Of a DNA stretch of 64,000 nucleotides, positions 1 through 9,202 are shown in pieces. The position numbers were made by a program, and so were the translations under genes. The DNA is taken from the NCBI GenBank assembly GCA_024276995.1, contig JAJRWB010000021.1:34417-98416 (forward strand), read 5' to 3'. Each line of letters starts with the position of its first letter. Positions within the stretch are counted from its first letter, which is position 1. Below the pieces are notes generated by a model that made no database searches, had not been told where the DNA came from, and was given only the letters and a program-made list of their open reading frames with translations. Source of the stretch: Candidatus Eiseniibacteriota bacterium (GTDB taxonomy: Bacteria; Orphanbacterota; Orphanbacteria; Orphanbacterales; Orphanbacteraceae).

Positions 1-2345
1 AGAGGGACTTCGTCGAATTTCGAGGCCATATCCTCGATGCGGAAGACCTGCTCGTCTTCGACACCCTTCCCGTCGTATTCGGCGGACCGCGCTTCTCCGT
101 ACGGATTATCCCATTCCCGCTCGGAACCGAGGAATCCGGGCTTGGTGCTGTAGATCCCGGCTACAAGGGTGGAGCGGCTCGACGACGATTTCTTAGTCGC
201 TCTCGGATTGTCCGTGTCGATCACGAGGACGTCTCCCGCCTCGACGGTGGAAGCCCCGGGTGCGATGCGAATCATCTCGGCGAAATCGGCGCCGCCGCCG
301 CTGAAGGTGCCATCGGCGGTCACGTCGCCGTCGCCGAATACCCGGAAGACGATATTGTTTCCACGGGTCGCCTCGATAATCTGGCAATCGTCGCTCGAAC
401 CGGAGGTCACGGTAAGCTGGACGAGATCCAAATTCGCCGATAAGTCCGAGGAGTCGTTCACGCTGAGCCTCTCGTTGGGATTGTATGTGCCGATACCAAA
501 GTCGCCGTCACTTTCGATCGTCACAAAGGTATTGTCCGAGATCCCGGTGGAGCCGATCTTGAACCGGTCGGCCTGGCTGTCGTCGACGCCCATAGTGAAC
601 TTGCGATTGCCGTTCAGCGAGAAAGCGATCACGGGATCCCCGTCGCCTGAATTCGTGTTGTTCACCACAATGCCGTCATCATCCGTATCGGTTTGAACAA
701 CCAGTTTCTCCCCGGGGGCGCTCGAGCCGATACCGACATTCCCGGACGATCCGTCGAGTGTGAAGAGTGAATCGTTCACGCTCTCCAGACCGATCCTGAA
801 CCGGTCGGAATCGGAGTCGTCGACACCCATGACATATTCATTGCTGCCGCTTAGCTGAAAGCGGATCACCGGGTCGCCGCCGCCGGCGGTGTTGTTTATG
901 TCGATGCCGTCTTCCGATTCGTCGCTCGTGATATCGATCTTCCTGTCGGGGGAATCCTCTTTTACACCGAAGTTGCCGTCCGGGTCGAGCGTGATGAGAG
1001 GATCGGTGATCGACGAGAGTCCGGACGTTCCGATTCGGAAGACATCTCCTTCGCCGTCATCCACGCCGATAATGAACTGGTTGGCGCCGCTGAGCTGAAA
1101 AGCGATCAACGGATCGCCGTCCGCGCCCGTGTTGTCGATGACGATACCGTCCATGTATTCCGAAGTCTCGATATGAAGTTTATAGAACGGAAATGTTCCG
1201 ATGCCTACGTTGCCTGATTCCCGGTAGATGTCGCTGCCGCCGATGGTCCAGTCGCTGTCGGGCTGGGCCGGGTGCGTATGATCTCCGGCGGCCACCTCGT
1301 TCGCCCCGGTGCCCACCGGGAGACGCGACACGTTGATCGTTCCGGTGGTGATGTCGCTTCCGTCATGGTTGTGGGTGGCGGCGGCGAAGTCGACGGCGTC
1401 CATTCCGTCGAGCTGATCGGCGTTCAGGTTCGCCACCTTCGTCGTCGAGTTCACCGTGAGCGGCGGCGTCCCGTCCGGCTCCACGGAAACGAGCTGGCCC
1501 GTCGCGCGGATCGAGCCGGCCACGTCGAGCTTCTTGCCGGGTGCGTCGATGCCGATCCCGATGTTGCCCGGGACACCGGCGTGCATATCGTTTCCGGTCA
1601 CCTCCCAGTCCGAATCGGAGGAATCGCCCGAGAGGAACGAGGAGATCCGGATCGTGTCGTCCGATGTCGTGACCTGGATCTGGTCCCCCGCCACGATCGT
1701 CACGCGATCGTACATGCCGTTGAGCGATCGCACCACCGTGTGATCCCTGATCTTCGGCGCCGAGACGGCGCTGTCTGCAAGCTGGGCCGGTCCGACGGAG
1801 GTGTCGGCGATGGAAAGCGTCACCTCGCCGCTCGTTCCGCCGCCCGCGAGCCCGGTGCCCGCGGTGACGCCGGTGATGTCGCCGCCGCCTCCCGGGGTCG
1901 TCCACTCGAGACCGTTTCCGTTGAAGACGATCGTCTGCCCGGCGGCGGCGCCCGCCGTGTCGATCTTCGAGAGCGTCACCGCGTTGTCGGCGATGCCCAG
2001 GGCGTACGGTACGGAGGAGAGAGCCCTTTTCGGGCCGAGTGCCGACCCGTCCACTTCGATACCGAGATAAAGTGTTTCATCGAATTCGACGCTGTCCACT
2101 TCGAGCCGTGTTTCGTAGTAACCGCCGGCCACGTCGACATTCGATGTTTGTGACCAGACGGCGGCTTGCGTCGTGTCTTCGTAGATTCGAAACGTGATCG
2201 CATACGAACCGGTGAGGGGAAGACCGTCGTCGTCGGTCAATACCCCCTGGACCTCCATCGTGCCGGGAACATCGGCTGTTGCGCCGGACGGAATCGTTCC
2301 GGCCAGAAGAATCACACCGGTGAAAAAGTGTTTCACAAGATTCAT
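1..2345 (-). CDS. Tail-fibre-like repetitive surface protein (3' end beyond left edge)
   Basis: The frame is open from an ATG at 2345 to the left edge, giving about 781 visible residues and no stop. It starts with a short Sec-type signal. A domain of roughly 100 residues follows (QGVLTDDDGLPLTGSY ... SVPYALG), typical of exported tail-fibre-domain proteins, then a glycine-rich linker. Three tandem modules of about 65-70 residues lie near residues 395-600, each with a core like GDPVIAFQLSG...GVDD...DRFRIG. Near residue 690 there is GADFAEMIRIAPG, followed by VAGIYSTKPG, as in the stalk region before a C-terminal S74-type chaperone domain, which would lie outside the window. It follows the next gene by 48 nt on the same strand, so the two are probably co-transcribed. 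The role is inferred: a trimeric fibrous surface or adhesion protein. Confidence 0.75.
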   Translation of the reverse strand, partial: MNLVKHFFTGVILLAGTIPSGATADVPGTMEVQGVLTDDDGLPLTGSYAITFRIYEDTTQAAVWSQTSNVDVAGGYYETRLEVDSVEFDETLYLGIEVDGSALGPKRALSSVPYALGIADNAVTLSKIDTAGAAAGQTIVFNGNGLEWTTPGGGGDITGVTAGTGLAGGGTSGEVTLSIADTSVGPAQLADSAVSAPKIRDHTVVRSLNGMYDRVTIVAGDQIQVTTSDDTIRISSFLSGDSSDSDWEVTGNDMHAGVPGNIGIGIDAPGKKLDVAGSIRATGQLVSVEPDGTPPLTVNSTTKVANLNADQLDGMDAVDFAAATHNHDGSDITTGTINVSRLPVGTGANEVAAGDHTHPAQPDSDWTIGGSDIYRESGNVGIGTFPFYKLHIETSEYMDGIVIDNTGADGDPLIAFQLSGANQFIIGVDDGEGDVFRIGTSGLSSITDPLITLDPDGNFGVKEDSPDRKIDITSDESEDGIDINNTAGGGDPVIRFQLSGSNEYVMGVDDSDSDRFRIGLESVNDSLFTLDGSSGNVGIGSSAPGEKLVVQTDTDDDGIVVNNTNSGDGDPVIAFSLNGNRKFTMGVDDSQADRFKIGSTGISDNTFVTIESDGDFGIGTYNPNERLSVNDSSDLSANLDLVQLTVTSGSSDDCQIIEATRGNNIVFRVFGDGDVTADGTFSGGGADFAEMIRIAPGASTVEAGDVLVIDTDNPRATKKSSSSRSTLVAGIYSTKPGFLGSEREWDNPYGEARSAEYDGKGVEDEQVFRIEDMASKFDEVP

Positions 2346-2393
2346 AACGAAACTCCTTGCGCCGCTCGTCACCATGCCGACCGGCTTCAGCGA

Positions 2394-4622
2394 TCAGCGA
2401 AGACGGACCATGCGCGCCGTTTGCACGTTCGCGCCGGCTTCCAGACGGAGGAAGTAGACGCCCGGACCGGTCGGTCGCCCTCTGTTATCCCGTCCGTCCC
2501 ATGTTGCGATATGGCCGCCCGCCGATTCGTTCCCCCGGACGAGTGATCGGACGAGACGTCCGTTCACGCCGTATACCGCAAGGTTCGTGGTGCCGCCGGC
2601 GGGGAGGGAATAGCGAATCGAAAAGGTGCTCTTCGACGGGTTCGGGTAGGGCGTCCGCAAGCGGAATACCACCGGCGGCGCCGTGGGGGCATAATGATTC
2701 GCCCGGAGGAGTTCCACCGGACCGGCCACGATCTTCACGCGCCTTTCCCTCTCTCCCGGCGCGGGCACGATGCGAACGGTTTCTTCCCCGTCGATTCGCC
2801 GGATCTCGCCGGTCGTGTCGTCTGCGATGTACACTTCGATGCCGGCGGGGATCTCCCCGGTGGAGGCGGCGGTCAGCTCCGTCTCATCTTCGGTGCGGAA
2901 CCGGAGAACCACGTTCCACGTTTCGATTTCGTCGATCACCTCCCGGAAGTCGGCGCTCAGCTCGTCGGGGAAAGAGATCCCGTCGCCCGGCTCGATGGCG
3001 ATCATCGCCGGACGGCCGCCGGGTAAGGGCGGGTTGAGGTGATCCCGCGAATCGAAACGATCCGATGATCCGCGCAAGGCGCCGATCACGATCGTCCCCT
3101 CCTCGCCGGGAGACGAGAGGCGAATCGAGATCGCCCACCCGTCCTCGCCGTTTTCGGGGATTCTGTCCGCCAGCGCGGTCTTCGATGCGCCGTTCGATTC
3201 GACGGCGGGCACGAGAAGGTCGAGCGAAGCGCCCGAGAGATTGTTCACGAAATAGCCGTGCCACGGCTCGAGCGTGGCGGCGATCCGGTACGATCCGGCG
3301 GTGTCGTCGAAGACGTACTCGTACGCGGCGTTTTCGATCAGCCCGCTGTCCGCCGCTTCCTCGACGGTAAGCGTCGATCCGCCGCCGATCGACACGCGGC
3401 AATCGCCCCACGCCACGTCGTAGGCGAAAGGTTGTCCCATCTGGCTCCACCAGACGCTCCCCGCTCCCCCTTCGAGGGGAATCGCGTAATACGTCTCGCC
3501 GTCGTCCGGGTAGACCGACAGACCCGATACGTCGTACGTCTTGTCGGACGCCGTCACGAGCCAGAATCCCTCGCCGGCATCGAACGGCCTGCCCGTGTCG
3601 GCGGGGTACTCGATCACCGAATCCACAGCCTGCGACCATCCGCCGAGGCGCCAGCTCTCCACCGAGAACGCGCCGAGGTCGTCGCCGAGAACGTCGGCGA
3701 CCGTCGCCCCCGTGGTGTTCAGCGGTGCGGAGATCATCGTGTGATGACGCGACTCCACGGTGGGGGACACCGCGTCGGTGACCTCCACGGGAATCCGGAC
3801 GGGCGTTTCGGCGGGCACCGCCGGAGTGGTCGTCTTCTTCTCTCCCGCAAACGCCTCCACGTAGTATTCCACTCCACGGATTCCGACGAGCGATCCGGGA
3901 ATCGCCGCCGACAATGTCACCGAGTCGTCGAGGGACATCGCCGCGCTTCGCCATGCGGCGTCCCCCTCGCCTCCCAGGCGGTAATAGACCATGCCCGAAT
4001 CGAGGTTGAAGTTGCCGACGGCGCTTATCGTTGCCTGTGTACCGGCGGGCACGACCGACGGAGAGGCGGCCACGCTGAGCGCCAGGATGCCGCTTGTTCC
4101 GTGGAGCGGCATCTTCCAGACCCCCTGCGCCGGGTCATTGGTGGTCACCTCGATGGTATCGAAGACATCGCCCTCTCCCGACGGGGTGAACGTGATCGGT
4201 ACGAGGAACGTGTCGCCGGAAGGAACGAGTTCATCCGCCAGTGGCTTGGCGAGGTGGAAGGGAGAAGGGTCGCCGGCAAAGGAAAAGGCGCCGAGGAGGA
4301 GCGTCGTTCCACCCGGATTCGAGACGGAAACGGTTTCGGTCACCGCGAAGGCGCCGGCATTGCCGAAATCGACCGATTCCGCGTCCACCGCCAGGACCGG
4401 TCTCGCGAAGATCGGGAAGAATCCCTCGGAGTTCGTGGCGGTCGCCGATTTCATCGTTCCCGAACCGAGTCCGCCCACGACGGTCATCGAATGGAAGGAA
4501 CCCCCCGAGAGTCGTCCTCCGCCGCATGTCACCGAGCTCCAGCGGGATTCGTACGATAAAACCGTCCCCGCGGCGACGGCGAGTACGGAGGCCACGACGA
4601 TCATTCTCGCGAATGTTTTCAT
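2394..4622 (-). CDS. Exported protein with choice-of-anchor-D-like domain and C-terminal sorting module
   Basis: 742 residues. There is a clear Sec signal peptide at 1-24. Near residues 80-185 an immunoglobulin-like ASH/choice-of-anchor-D type domain is seen (VDFGNAGAFAVT, then ...VPITFTPSGEGDVFDTIEV). The middle is beta-rich and unassigned. The last ~88 residues form the FlgD-like/type-A sorting module (YPNPSKSTFSIRYSLP ... TWDGRDNRGR ... GPGVYFLRLEAG) found on many secreted proteins of FCB-related bacteria. The stop is TGA. It lies directly upstream of the tail-fibre-like gene in the same direction and is divergent from the O-antigen ligase. It is probably surface-anchored or secreted. No catalytic motif was recognised. 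Confidence 0.8.
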   Translation of the reverse strand: MKTFARMIVVASVLAVAAGTVLSYESRWSSVTCGGGRLSGGSFHSMTVVGGLGSGTMKSATATNSEGFFPIFARPVLAVDAESVDFGNAGAFAVTETVSVSNPGGTTLLLGAFSFAGDPSPFHLAKPLADELVPSGDTFLVPITFTPSGEGDVFDTIEVTTNDPAQGVWKMPLHGTSGILALSVAASPSVVPAGTQATISAVGNFNLDSGMVYYRLGGEGDAAWRSAAMSLDDSVTLSAAIPGSLVGIRGVEYYVEAFAGEKKTTTPAVPAETPVRIPVEVTDAVSPTVESRHHTMISAPLNTTGATVADVLGDDLGAFSVESWRLGGWSQAVDSVIEYPADTGRPFDAGEGFWLVTASDKTYDVSGLSVYPDDGETYYAIPLEGGAGSVWWSQMGQPFAYDVAWGDCRVSIGGGSTLTVEEAADSGLIENAAYEYVFDDTAGSYRIAATLEPWHGYFVNNLSGASLDLLVPAVESNGASKTALADRIPENGEDGWAISIRLSSPGEEGTIVIGALRGSSDRFDSRDHLNPPLPGGRPAMIAIEPGDGISFPDELSADFREVIDEIETWNVVLRFRTEDETELTAASTGEIPAGIEVYIADDTTGEIRRIDGEETVRIVPAPGERERRVKIVAGPVELLRANHYAPTAPPVVFRLRTPYPNPSKSTFSIRYSLPAGGTTNLAVYGVNGRLVRSLVRGNESAGGHIATWDGRDNRGRPTGPGVYFLRLEAGANVQTARMVRLR

Positions 4623-4794
4623 TTACCGGCCACTCCGAAGTTGAAGCAGAACAGGAAAACCCACTTTTACGTAGGATCGGACAGATTGCGGGAATCTTGA
4701 CGGTTTTGCTTCGACTCTGGAAATGCCTCTCCGTGCGCTTCATGCCGGGCACGCCGGACCAGGCTTTTCGTCCCCTCCCACCGGGCGAACCTCC

Positions 4795-4823
4795 TTGTGA
4801 AGAGTCGCCGGGAACGATACAAT
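4795..4823 (+). promoter_or_regulatory. Sigma70-type promoter for the O-antigen ligase operon
   Basis: TTGTGA (4795-4800) and TACAAT (4818-4823) are separated by exactly 17 nt and lie 35 nt before the ATG at 4859. This is one of several TTGnnn-N17-TAnnAT arrangements in the window. The call is from consensus match only. Confidence 0.55.
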
Positions 4824-4858
4824 TCGCCATCGATCGGTGACGGGACGACCATCGGACA

Positions 4859-6049
4859 ATGAAAAAAATCGCTATTCTGGAAAACATTCTCTTCTTTTTT
4901 CTCCTCGCCTTCCTTCTCGCGTCGCCGGCTTCGGTGGCGTACTCGGAGATCGCTCTCGCCGCGGTGGTGGTGCTCCTGCTTCTTCGCGCCCTGATCCGCC
5001 GGGGGACTTTCGCCCCTCTTCGGGCGATTCCCCGCGCGAAGCGGATCTGCCGCCCCATGATCTTCTGGGCGGCCGCCTCCACGCTGGCCGCGATCTTCGC
5101 CCGCTACCGCATGGCGACGATTCTGAAGCTGCCGAAGCTCCTCATTCTCCTTCTCGTGTTTCTTCTCCCGGCGCTTCTCACGAACTTCAGACGGCTTCGC
5201 CACGCCGTGGCCGCCCTCATTCTCGGCGGAGTGATCACTTCCGCCTACGGGATCGGTTATTACATGAACGATCCTTCCACGCGGCTCGGCGGCTTCGTGG
5301 GGAACTACATGAGCACCGCCGGGATCCTGATGATTCTCCTTCTCGTTTCCTTCGGCATTCTTTTTCGCGGAAGAGTGGGGGGCGCGCTCGAGTGGATCGT
5401 CATCGGGGCGATACCCGTGCTTCTCGTCGCGCTCTACCTCACGAACACGAGAGGCGCGTGGATCGGCTTCATCGCCGGTCTCGCGTTCATGGCGCTCGTC
5501 GCTTCCAGGCGGCTCCTTCTCGTTCCCGTCCTCTTCGTGGCGCTCCTCATGGCCGTTCCCGGAGGAGCGCGCAGCACGGCGCTCTCCGCCGTCGAACCGG
5601 GGAACTCGAGGAACCGGGAAAGGCTGTTCATGTGGAAAGCGGGACTCGAAATCTTTCGCGATCATCCCCTCGTCGGCGTCGGCCTGGCGGGAATGCGCGA
5701 AACATATCTCAATTATCGCGACCCGCGGGCGAAGGAGAAGGCGGTCCACCTGCACAGCGTTCCGATCCAGGTTCTTGCGAGCAGCGGAATCGTCGGCTTC
5801 GCCGCGTGGGCCTACCTGTTCGGCTCGCTCTTGTTATGGCTGCGCACGGCCGCGGTGCGCGTGCAAAAGGGCCCGCCGCTGGTGCGCGGCCTCGTGACGG
5901 GCGCTCTCGGCGCCTCGGCGGGCTTCCTCGTGAACGGCCTGGTGGAGTGGAACATCGGGGATGTCGAGGTGATCACCGTCTTCTGGTCGACCATCGGGTT
6001 GGCACTCGCCGCCGTGGCATGCCACGGCGGGAAGGGGGCGGCGAAGTGA
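4859..6049 (+). CDS. O-antigen ligase/polymerase family membrane protein
   Basis: 396 residues, with about ten hydrophobic segments spread along the protein. It carries the family hallmarks: TNTRGAWIGFIAGL near residue 195 and, in the large C-terminal loop, RLFMWKAGLEIFRDHPLVGV followed by LHSVPIQVLASSGIVG. These match the Wzy_C (O-antigen ligase/WaaL) region. Such inner-membrane enzymes transfer or polymerise undecaprenyl-linked glycans at the periplasmic face. The stop TGA (6047-6049) overlaps the GTG start of the next gene (GTGA), so the two are translationally coupled. A good promoter lies upstream. Whether it acts as ligase, polymerase or protein O-oligosaccharyltransferase cannot be told from sequence alone. 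Confidence 0.88.
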   Translation: MKKIAILENILFFFLLAFLLASPASVAYSEIALAAVVVLLLLRALIRRGTFAPLRAIPRAKRICRPMIFWAAASTLAAIFARYRMATILKLPKLLILLLVFLLPALLTNFRRLRHAVAALILGGVITSAYGIGYYMNDPSTRLGGFVGNYMSTAGILMILLLVSFGILFRGRVGGALEWIVIGAIPVLLVALYLTNTRGAWIGFIAGLAFMALVASRRLLLVPVLFVALLMAVPGGARSTALSAVEPGNSRNRERLFMWKAGLEIFRDHPLVGVGLAGMRETYLNYRDPRAKEKAVHLHSVPIQVLASSGIVGFAAWAYLFGSLLLWLRTAAVRVQKGPPLVRGLVTGALGASAGFLVNGLVEWNIGDVEVITVFWSTIGLALAAVACHGGKGAAK

Positions 6050-7767
6050 GCGAACCTCGTTCCGGCACGTCGACCACGGCGATTTCGGCGCTCATCGTTC
6101 TTGCGGTCCTCGTCTCCTACGTGCCCGCCATGAGGGCGGGGTATGTCTGGGATGACGATGCCTACGTCACCCGGAACGAGCAGCTCCGTTCTCCCGCCGG
6201 CCTCGCGAGGATCTGGTTCGTCCCCAGCGCCACGCCCCAGTACTACCCGGCGGTTCACACCTCGTTCTGGCTCGAGTACAGGCTGTGGGGACTCGCACCG
6301 GCCGGCTACCACGCGGTCAATATCGTGCTTCACGCGCTGTCGGCGGTTCTCCTCCTCAGGCTGCTCCTCTTTCTCCGCTTTCCCGCGGCGGTGCTCGGTG
6401 CGCTCCTCTTCGCCCTTCACCCGGTTCATGTCGAATCGGTCGCATGGATCACCGAGCGAAAGAACGTCCTCTCCGGCCTTTTCTACCTCGCCGCCCTCTT
6501 CGTCGCGCTCCGCTGGTTCGACCCCGACGACACACGCCCGGGGGAAAAACGAAGGGCGCGGACCCTCGCGTGGGCGTATCTCCTCTTTCTTCTCGCGCTG
6601 CTGAGCAAGTCGGTGACCGCCACCCTCCCCGTGGTGATCGGTATCGTTCTCTACTGGAAGCGGGGCGCTCTCCGGCGGCGCGATATCATCGCGCTTCTCC
6701 CCTTTCTCGCCACGGGAGCGGCGTCGGGGCTCTTCACGGCGTATCTCGAAAAAACCCACGTCGGCGCCGCAGGGATGGCGTGGGCGTGGTCGATCCCTGA
6801 ACGATTCCTCATCGCCGGCCGGGCGCTCTGGTTCTACGTGGGGAAGCTCGTATGGCCGTCGAACCTGATATTTGTTTATCCCCGATGGAAGATCGACGGA
6901 GGAACGTGGTGGCAGTACGGGTTTCCTCTTTCCGCGGCCGCCGCCGTTCTTCTCCTCTGGAGACTTCGCGCGCGGATCGGCCGCGGACCGTTCGCGGCGG
7001 TACTCTGCTATGGCATCACCCTTTTTCCCGCTCTCGGATTTCTGGCGGTCTACCCGATGCGCTACTCCTTCGTGGCGGATCACTTCCAGTACCTTGCGAG
7101 CATCCCGATACTGATCCTCATCGCCTTCTCGCTGCGCGCGCTTTTCTTCCGGGCCGTCCGGGGCGCACCGGCGCGAGCCGCCGGGATCGGTTTCGTCGCC
7201 CTTCTTCTCGGCGTTCTCACGTGGAACCAGTGCGGCGCCTACAAGGATGAAGAAACACTCTGGCGCGCGACGATCGCGCGCAATCCTCGCTCCTCGATGG
7301 CGCACAACAATCTCGGTGTGCTGCTTATGAGGGAAGGAAGGGTGGAGGAGGCGGGAGAGCATATTCTCAAGGCGATCCGCATCGATCCGACGAATCACGA
7401 GGCGTTCGCCGCCAGGGGCAATCTTCTGGCCCGGCAGGGGATGGAGGACGAGGCGATCGAGTCGTACAGGCGCTCTCTCGAGATCGATCCCCATTACGCC
7501 CTCGCCGCGTATAACTTGGGGAACATGTATAGGGAGCGGGGCGAAACGGAAAAGGCGATCGATCTCTACCGGCGGGCGATCGCCTCGCGGGAAGGTTACT
7601 TCGGCCCGTTGCTGAACCTCTCGCTTCTCCTGGGAAGTCTCGACCGGTGGGACGAGGCGGCGGAAGTGTGCGCCGAAGCGATCCGCTTCTTCCCCGGCGA
7701 CGAGCGGCTCAGCGATCTGAGAATCGAGATCGAAAAACACCGGGAGGAGTCATCCCCCGCCGGCTGA
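6046..7767 (+). CDS. TMTC-like membrane glycosyltransferase with C-terminal TPR repeats
   Basis: 573 residues from a GTG at 6046 that overlaps the preceding stop. The frame is open further upstream, but that stretch is antisense-like and lacks coding character. The N-terminal half is multi-spanning. It has the early acidic motif WDDDAYVTRN and the signature HPVHVESVAWITERKNVLSG, both characteristic of the TMTC/DUF1736-like family, which resembles dolichol/undecaprenyl-phosphate sugar:protein transferases. From about residue 415 to the end there are four to five TPRs (e.g. AHNNLGVLLMREGRVEEA). It is coupled to the O-antigen ligase and probably glycosylates an envelope substrate. A second family member lies at 31073-33310. 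Confidence 0.82.
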   Translation: MSEPRSGTSTTAISALIVLAVLVSYVPAMRAGYVWDDDAYVTRNEQLRSPAGLARIWFVPSATPQYYPAVHTSFWLEYRLWGLAPAGYHAVNIVLHALSAVLLLRLLLFLRFPAAVLGALLFALHPVHVESVAWITERKNVLSGLFYLAALFVALRWFDPDDTRPGEKRRARTLAWAYLLFLLALLSKSVTATLPVVIGIVLYWKRGALRRRDIIALLPFLATGAASGLFTAYLEKTHVGAAGMAWAWSIPERFLIAGRALWFYVGKLVWPSNLIFVYPRWKIDGGTWWQYGFPLSAAAAVLLLWRLRARIGRGPFAAVLCYGITLFPALGFLAVYPMRYSFVADHFQYLASIPILILIAFSLRALFFRAVRGAPARAAGIGFVALLLGVLTWNQCGAYKDEETLWRATIARNPRSSMAHNNLGVLLMREGRVEEAGEHILKAIRIDPTNHEAFAARGNLLARQGMEDEAIESYRRSLEIDPHYALAAYNLGNMYRERGETEKAIDLYRRAIASREGYFGPLLNLSLLLGSLDRWDEAAEVCAEAIRFFPGDERLSDLRIEIEKHREESSPAG

Positions 7768-7791
7768 AAAGGACGTCTCCCCTCCACGCGA

Positions 7792-8886
7792 TCAGTTGCA
7801 ACTCCCGATACCGCGGTCTTTCCCGATGATCCGGGCGAGTTCGCGGGCCACCATGTCGTGGGCCTTTTCATTCGGATGCTGGTCGGTGGGATGCACCCAG
7901 AGCGACCTGTCTTCGGTGCCCCTGAAAAGGGGAAGGAGGTCGATGAACACGGCGTTATCGCCTCCCGCCTCTTCCACGACGCGGCCGATCTTCCGGTGGA
8001 TCGATTCGAACGGATACGATTCGTCGAGGTGAAAGAGAATGGGGAAGCAAAGGACGTAGCAAGGTATTCTTCTCTCCACGCAGATATCCAGAATCGCGAC
8101 GAGCGATTTCTTCGCTTCAAGCCATCCCGCGCTCCCGTCCTCGTAGAGGCCGCGATAGTAATCGATCGTCTGCCCGGTGATCTTTCTCGTCCTCGCGATC
8201 TGCCAGATCAGCCGGGGGAGCCTGAAACGAAAGAGAAACGTATCGGGGGGAAGGGGATCGGGGAGCCCTTCGGAAACGCGGTTCTCCCTCTCTCTTCGCA
8301 CCGGCTCGCCCGTCGTGTCGTCCACCGTGAAGAGCATCGGTTCCGCGTCGTTCAGCGTGAACCCAAGAACCACGATGTCCGGATCCCAACCGAGTACTTC
8401 CTCCCGGAGGAGCTGGAGCGATTGCGTCGTGTTGTAACCGCCCACGCCGAAATTGTAGCTCTCGAACCGCACCGACTTTTCCGGCGAAACCGATTTGTTC
8501 AGGTATTGCGATGTTCGTTCGGCGAACGTGCGCCCGTCGCGCACTCCCTCGCCGAAAGTGAAGGAATCACCGAGAAAGGCGATGCGAACGGTGTTTGCGC
8601 CCTTCGTGTGAAGAAACTCCCGGCCCCGGAAACCGGCCGAGTTCGTCGTATGGGTGATCGCGTAGTCGATCCGATCGCCGTCGTAGACGAAGACGATCTC
8701 CTTCGACGGCGCGTTCCTGTAGCGGAACTCGCCCTTGTCGTTCTCGCGGAAGTCGAATTGACCCTCGCGGGAATGGGCGAGGTAGAACCGGGGGAGGTTC
8801 TTCTCCTTGAGAACGAACTCCACGGCACTCAGCCCCACGGCGAGGCTGAGCGCCAGGAGAAACAGTTTCAGCGCCGCGTCTTTCAT
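7792..8886 (-). CDS. Membrane-anchored SGNH/GDSL-type hydrolase
   Basis: 364 residues with an N-terminal signal anchor. SGNH blocks are visible: GDSFTFGEGV (block I, nucleophile Ser) near residue 106, a conserved Gly block in NFGVGGYNT, a block-III Asn in LGFTLNDAEP, and the Asp/His pair near the C-terminus in HPTDQHPNEKAHDM. Proteins of this type often remove or transfer acyl groups on exported polysaccharides. It converges with the TMTC-like gene (24 nt apart). A strong SD (GGAGGAAAG) precedes the ATG. The candidate structured RNA at 9046-9310 is on the same strand upstream and could act as its leader. Confidence 0.82.
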   Translation of the reverse strand: MKDAALKLFLLALSLAVGLSAVEFVLKEKNLPRFYLAHSREGQFDFRENDKGEFRYRNAPSKEIVFVYDGDRIDYAITHTTNSAGFRGREFLHTKGANTVRIAFLGDSFTFGEGVRDGRTFAERTSQYLNKSVSPEKSVRFESYNFGVGGYNTTQSLQLLREEVLGWDPDIVVLGFTLNDAEPMLFTVDDTTGEPVRRERENRVSEGLPDPLPPDTFLFRFRLPRLIWQIARTRKITGQTIDYYRGLYEDGSAGWLEAKKSLVAILDICVERRIPCYVLCFPILFHLDESYPFESIHRKIGRVVEEAGGDNAVFIDLLPLFRGTEDRSLWVHPTDQHPNEKAHDMVARELARIIGKDRGIGSCN

Positions 8887-9047
8887 GCCGGGCTTTCCTC
8901 CGGGGCGATAGTAGGCGGCGAAGTGCCGGCGGGCAACCCTTTACGCGGTGCGCCCGGCGGTTCCGCCCGCTTCGAAAGGGACCTTCGTGGCCGTCACGTG
9001 TCGAGGAGGATCGCCGTGGTCGACCGAAGCCTCCGCCCCGGGCAATG

Positions 9048-9081
9048 GAAACGGCCCCGTCCTCGCGGACGGAGCCGTTTC
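9048..9081 (-). terminator. Terminator-like hairpin at end of the candidate RNA
   Basis: A 15-bp stem (9048-9062 with 9067-9081, one mismatch) closes a TCGC/GCGA tetraloop. The distal arm carries a short U-tract (GTTTC) within the stem. There is no long U-run after it, so termination efficiency is uncertain. Confidence 0.45.
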
Positions 9082-9157
9082 AGACTTCAGCATCGGTGGC
9101 GTTGGGTTACCCTTCTCGGGGTCAGCCCGTACAAAGCCACGTGCGTGGAAGGCACCC

Positions 9158-9202
9158 CTAAGGGAACGCCACCTCCACTAAGCCGGATCTATCAGAATTC
9201 AA
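9158..9202 (-). CDS. Possible 14-codon leader peptide
   Basis: A TTG start at 9202-9200 is followed by 13 codons (NSDRSGLVEVAFP) and a TAG at 9160-9158. Seven nt upstream of the TTG is the AGGAGG core of a 12-nt perfect match to the 16S anti-Shine-Dalgarno tail (AGGAGGTGATCC). The ORF ends inside the long stem of the candidate RNA, where a translating ribosome would disrupt pairing. No run of a single regulatory codon is seen. It could be a chance short ORF. The strength of the SD is the only positive evidence. Confidence 0.3.
   Translation of the reverse strand: MNSDRSGLVEVAFP

Noticed and set aside
4837-6045. N-terminal extension of the TMTC-like protein
   Set aside because: The frame is open, but the region is fully occupied by the O-antigen ligase in another frame, and the extension is Arg/Ser/Pro-rich.
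9095-9173. Resemblance to a c-di-GMP-I riboswitch (CAAAGCCACG and GGGTTACC are present)
   Set aside because: The elements are in the wrong order and spacing for that aptamer. Kept only as an unassigned structured RNA.
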